In this document: positions 61,229-64,000 of the stretch, piece by piece
Layout: every line of letters begins with the position of its first letter
Position numbering within the stretch: the first letter of the stretch is position 1
NCBI RefSeq assembly: GCF_900142725.1
Contig: NZ_FRBW01000005.1
Coordinates: 248,001-312,000 of the forward strand
Direction of reading: 5' to 3'
Origin: Roseibium suaedae
GTDB lineage: Bacteria > Pseudomonadota > Alphaproteobacteria > Rhizobiales > Stappiaceae
DNA: 64,000 bases
Made by a program: the position numbers and the translations under genes
Notes under the pieces: model-generated
The model's database searches: none
What the model saw: the letters and a program-made list of their open reading frames with translations, nothing else
Told to the model about the DNA's origin: nothing

Positions 61229-61258
61229 CTGACTTGTCTGTGGCAACAGCTTTCCGCC

Positions 61259-62317
61259 TCAGTCTTCCTTGGCGAACAGAAGCTGCACCTTGACCGACCT
61301 GGTCCGGTCGGAAGCGATTGCGATGGCATCTGCGGCTTCGGAGCCGTCGAAGACATGGGTCACGACAGGCGCAAGGTTCAGCGCCTTGGCATTGATAAGA
61401 TCAACGGCCTGTCCGAATTCACCATCGAAGCGATGGGTGCCAATGAGGTTGATCTCTTTCGCAACCAGCATGTTGAAAGGGATTGGCGTGTCGCCCATCA
61501 CGCCGACCTGCACGATGGTGCCGAGCGGGCGGGTGGTCGCGATGGCACTGCGCAGGGCAGGGGCAGCCGCCGAGCATTCAAACACCAGATCGAACTGGCC
61601 CTTATCCGCAGCCCAGGGCTCGAGACCTTCCGGATTGCTGGCCACATTGACGACCTTGGTCGCGCCAACCTGCAGGGCGACCTCAAGCGTTGCATCCTGA
61701 AGATCCGTGACGACGATCTCAGCCGCCCCGTGATGGCGGGCAAGAGCGGCGCACAGAACACCGATCGGTCCGGACCCGGTCACCAAAACCCGCTTGCCCT
61801 TGATCTCGCCGGAGATTTCCCTGGCACGGGTAACGGCCCGGCAGCAGACGGCGAGGGGCTCGGCAAGAGCAGCCTGCGTTGCCGGAATGCCCGGAGCGAT
61901 CTGATAGCACTGTCCAGCGCCAATCGCGACCTGGTCCCGCATGAAGCCCTGCTCATGCGGCAGGAACATTGCCGATCCCTTGAAGCGCATGTTCAGGCAA
62001 TGCTGATGGGAACCGGCACGGCAGAACTTGCAGTCACCGCAGGGATGGGACGGATTGATCGCAACCAGATCCCCCACCTTCGGCTGCGAGACCCCTTCAC
62101 CGGTCTCGATCACGGTTCCGGCAGCCTCATGACCAAGGATGATCGGCTCTCGCACCCGGATCGTGCCGATACCGCCATCCGAATGATAGTGCAGGTCTGA
62201 CCCGCAGAAGCCGGCCGCGCCAATTGCGACGATGACTTCCCCGGCCTTGGCGGCCGGCTTTGGTTCGCTTTCGAGGCGCAGATCGTTTTTGCCGTGAAGG
62301 CGTACGATGCGGTTCAT
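61259..62317 (-). CDS. Zinc-dependent dehydrogenase, L-idonate 5-dehydrogenase-like
   Basis: The 352-residue medium-chain dehydrogenase has catalytic zinc residues Cys38, His63, Glu64 and the structural zinc set Cys93, Cys96, Cys99, Cys107. The NAD-binding stretch VLVTGSGPIGVLCAALA lies at about 175-190. Its best fit is L-idonate 5-dehydrogenase or a related sugar-acid/polyol dehydrogenase. It follows dctM by 9 bases, so the TRAP transporter probably brings in its substrate, a hexonate or similar. The exact substrate is inference. Confidence 0.88.
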   Translation of the reverse strand: MNRIVRLHGKNDLRLESEPKPAAKAGEVIVAIGAAGFCGSDLHYHSDGGIGTIRVREPIILGHEAAGTVIETGEGVSQPKVGDLVAINPSHPCGDCKFCRAGSHQHCLNMRFKGSAMFLPHEQGFMRDQVAIGAGQCYQIAPGIPATQAALAEPLAVCCRAVTRAREISGEIKGKRVLVTGSGPIGVLCAALARHHGAAEIVVTDLQDATLEVALQVGATKVVNVASNPEGLEPWAADKGQFDLVFECSAAAPALRSAIATTRPLGTIVQVGVMGDTPIPFNMLVAKEINLIGTHRFDGEFGQAVDLINAKALNLAPVVTHVFDGSEAADAIAIASDRTRSVKVQLLFAKED

Positions 62318-62326
62318 GTCCAGATC

Positions 62327-63604
62327 CTATTGGGAAACAAGGTTGGGAAGCCAGGTGCTGAAGAAGGGCACATAGGACACCAGGATCAGCACGAGGATGT
62401 TGGTCAGAATGAAGGGCCAGATGGCCTTCGTGATCTGCACCAGGGAAATGCGGCCGATGCTGGCGCAAATGAAGAGGCAGACGCCGACTGGAGGGGTCGT
62501 CAGGCCAATCATCAGGTTAAGCACTGCAAAGGTTGCGAAGTGGATCGGATCAATGCCGACGCCCTGCGCCAGTGTGAGCAACGGCACGAACAGGATGATG
62601 AGCGCTGCGATCGTTTCCATGAACATGCCCACGAACAGGAGCACCAGATTGATCAGCAGGATCACGAGATACTTGTTGGTGGTGATCGACAGAACCGTAT
62701 CCGCGATCATCTGGGGAATGCGCTCGGAGACGAGGATCCAGCCGAAGACATTCGCAAACCCGACGAGAAGCAGGATACCGGCAGCGGAAATCGCGCTGTC
62801 GATCAGGATCCGGGGAACGTCCCGCAGCTTCAGACCGCGATAGACGAAGGCACCGACGATGAAGGCATAGAGCGAAGCGACGATCGCCGTTTCCGTGGGC
62901 GTGGCGAAGCCGGAGAGCATGCCGCCCACGATCAAGGCCGTCATCGAAACCGCCCAGAACGCGCCCAAGAAGGCGCGGAACAACTCGCCAAATCCCTGCC
63001 AGGGCTGGCGCGGGAAGTTGTTGCGACGGGCAATGATCCAGGCGGTGATCATCATGGCAACGCCCATCAGGATGCCCGGCAGGGCCCCGGCAATGAACAT
63101 CTTTCCGACAGAGATGCCCGAGAGCGTCCCGACGATGATCATCGGCACGGACGGCGGAATGATCGGACCAACCGTCGAAGAGGCAGCGGTAATCGCGGCA
63201 GAAAAATCAACAGGATAGCCTGCCTTCTTCATGCCTGGAATCATCATGCCGCCGATGGACGCAGCGTCCGCTGCGGCTGTCCCGGAGATCCCGCCGAAGA
63301 GCATGGAGGCCGCAACGTTGGTGAGGCCAAGGCCGCCGCGCATCCAGCCGACCAGAGCCTGCGCCAGACGCACGATACGGGTGGTGATACCGCCCTCGTT
63401 CATGAGGTTTCCGGCCAGGATGAAGCCCGGAATGCAGAGCAGCACAAAACTGTCGATGCCCGCATACATCTTCTGCGGGATCGTGACGAGGGGAATGCCT
63501 GCCTCAAGCAGATAGGCAGCAGAGGCAACGCCAAGGGTCACTGCGACGGGCATGCCGAGCGCGAGACCCACGAGAAACGTTCCCAGAAGGAGCGCCAGAC
63601 CCAT
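62327..63604 (-). CDS. dctM: DctM, large membrane subunit of a TRAP transporter
   Basis: The 425-residue protein has about 12 helices in the two-half DctM layout, with motifs such as LFGGISGTAAADAASIGGMMIP and the second-half GLTTPPVGVCLFI. It is the sodium-driven channel of a TRAP carrier. It shares its start with the dctQ stop (TAATG). It is followed by the idonate-type dehydrogenase, so a sugar acid is a likely substrate. Confidence 0.95.
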   Translation of the reverse strand: MGLALLLGTFLVGLALGMPVAVTLGVASAAYLLEAGIPLVTIPQKMYAGIDSFVLLCIPGFILAGNLMNEGGITTRIVRLAQALVGWMRGGLGLTNVAASMLFGGISGTAAADAASIGGMMIPGMKKAGYPVDFSAAITAASSTVGPIIPPSVPMIIVGTLSGISVGKMFIAGALPGILMGVAMMITAWIIARRNNFPRQPWQGFGELFRAFLGAFWAVSMTALIVGGMLSGFATPTETAIVASLYAFIVGAFVYRGLKLRDVPRILIDSAISAAGILLLVGFANVFGWILVSERIPQMIADTVLSITTNKYLVILLINLVLLFVGMFMETIAALIILFVPLLTLAQGVGIDPIHFATFAVLNLMIGLTTPPVGVCLFICASIGRISLVQITKAIWPFILTNILVLILVSYVPFFSTWLPNLVSQ

Positions 63605-64000
63605 TATAATTCCTCCGCGGATTTGGTCGGCAGGCCGTCATCCGTGCCAATGATCATGCCGATCACGCGCAGGATGGCGAAAATTCCAAGCACAAGCAGC
63701 GTCACGAGGGCAGCCGCATGGATCCAGTCCATATGGATCCCGAGGGCAGGAGCCGTCTGGCGTGCGCCGATTTTGGTGAAGAGGGCGGCGGGCGAAATCA
63801 GCATCAAGGCGAAGCCTGCGGTGACCACGGCAGCGAAAAGGCGCAGCATCCAGGGCTGCTTGCCGGGCAGGGCTTCGGAGATGATATCGACATTGACAAG
63901 CGCGCCGGTGCGCAATCCCAGGCCTGCGCCGAAAGCGGTCAGCCACAGCAGCGCAAAGCGCGTGAGTTCTTCTGTCCAGATCATTGCCGGGACAAATCCG
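63604..64000 (-). CDS. dctQ: DctQ, small membrane subunit of TRAP transporter (5' end cut by window edge)
   Basis: The frame is open to the right window edge; visible residues begin with GFVPAMIWTEELTRFALLW, the WTEEL core of DctQ. At least three helices follow. The true start and the binding-protein gene dctP lie outside the window. The visible ATG at 63984 is internal. Confidence 0.9.
   Translation of the reverse strand, partial: GFVPAMIWTEELTRFALLWLTAFGAGLGLRTGALVNVDIISEALPGKQPWMLRLFAAVVTAGFALMLISPAALFTKIGARQTAPALGIHMDWIHAAALVTLLVLGIFAILRVIGMIIGTDDGLPTKSAEEL

Overview
The window reads as chromosomal DNA of a G+C-rich alphaproteobacterium. Gene content and order (nitrite-to-N2 denitrification genes, many ABC/TRAP/TTT carriers, paired FAD amine oxidases and aldehyde dehydrogenases) resemble marine Stappiaceae/Rhodobacterales-type genomes such as Roseibium or Stappia. 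That placement is an inference; no rRNA gene is present. I saw no tRNA, IS element, prophage or CRISPR array.

Region 1 (1-25.7 kb) is a denitrification supercluster. It holds norCBQD (cytochrome c nitric oxide reductase), ubiD-ubiX (prenyl-FMN decarboxylase pair), nosRZDFYLX headed by a small Cys-rich exported protein, nnrS with a small membrane protein, pseudoazurin, a four-gene overlapping operon (DUF2249, MIP18, multi-pass membrane protein, CcoG-like ferredoxin), an unknown 136-residue protein, nirV, copper nitrite reductase nirK, an nnrR-type Crp/Fnr regulator and a second DUF2249 gene. No nitrate reductase is visible, so the window supports nitrite -> NO -> N2O -> N2. Seven TTG-N8-CAA palindromes lie in the intergenic gaps, most about 64-80 bp before a start codon, and suggest a single NnrR/FNR regulon.

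Region 2 (25.7-31.8 kb) is a ROK regulator divergent from a PotABCD-like ABC importer and a DUF1868 (2H phosphoesterase-like) gene. Two GTTCA/TGAAC palindromes lie between the divergent genes.

Region 3 (32-53 kb) is a catabolic island for peptide or amine compounds. It has a dipeptide-type ABC importer with a fused double ATPase, two aldehyde dehydrogenases, two paralogous GNAT acetyltransferases, an Lrp regulator, a tartrate/isopropylmalate-type dehydrogenase, two M20 amidohydrolases, a D-2-hydroxyacid dehydrogenase, a cupin, two DAO-type flavin oxidases, a HAD hydrolase and a class III aminotransferase. The substrate is not identified; a polyamine- or N-acylated amino-acid-like compound fits the enzyme set.

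Region 4 (53.3-59.5 kb) is a compact minus-strand operon: FAD-linked 2-hydroxyacid oxidase, TctC-TctB-TctA carrier, GntR regulator and isocitrate-lyase/PEP-mutase family lyase. A 21-bp palindrome sits before its first gene.

Region 5 (59.6-64 kb) has a sucrase/ferredoxin-like gene, a decayed siderophore-binding-protein gene, an idonate-dehydrogenase-like gene with a strong terminator, and dctM plus a truncated dctQ running off the right edge.
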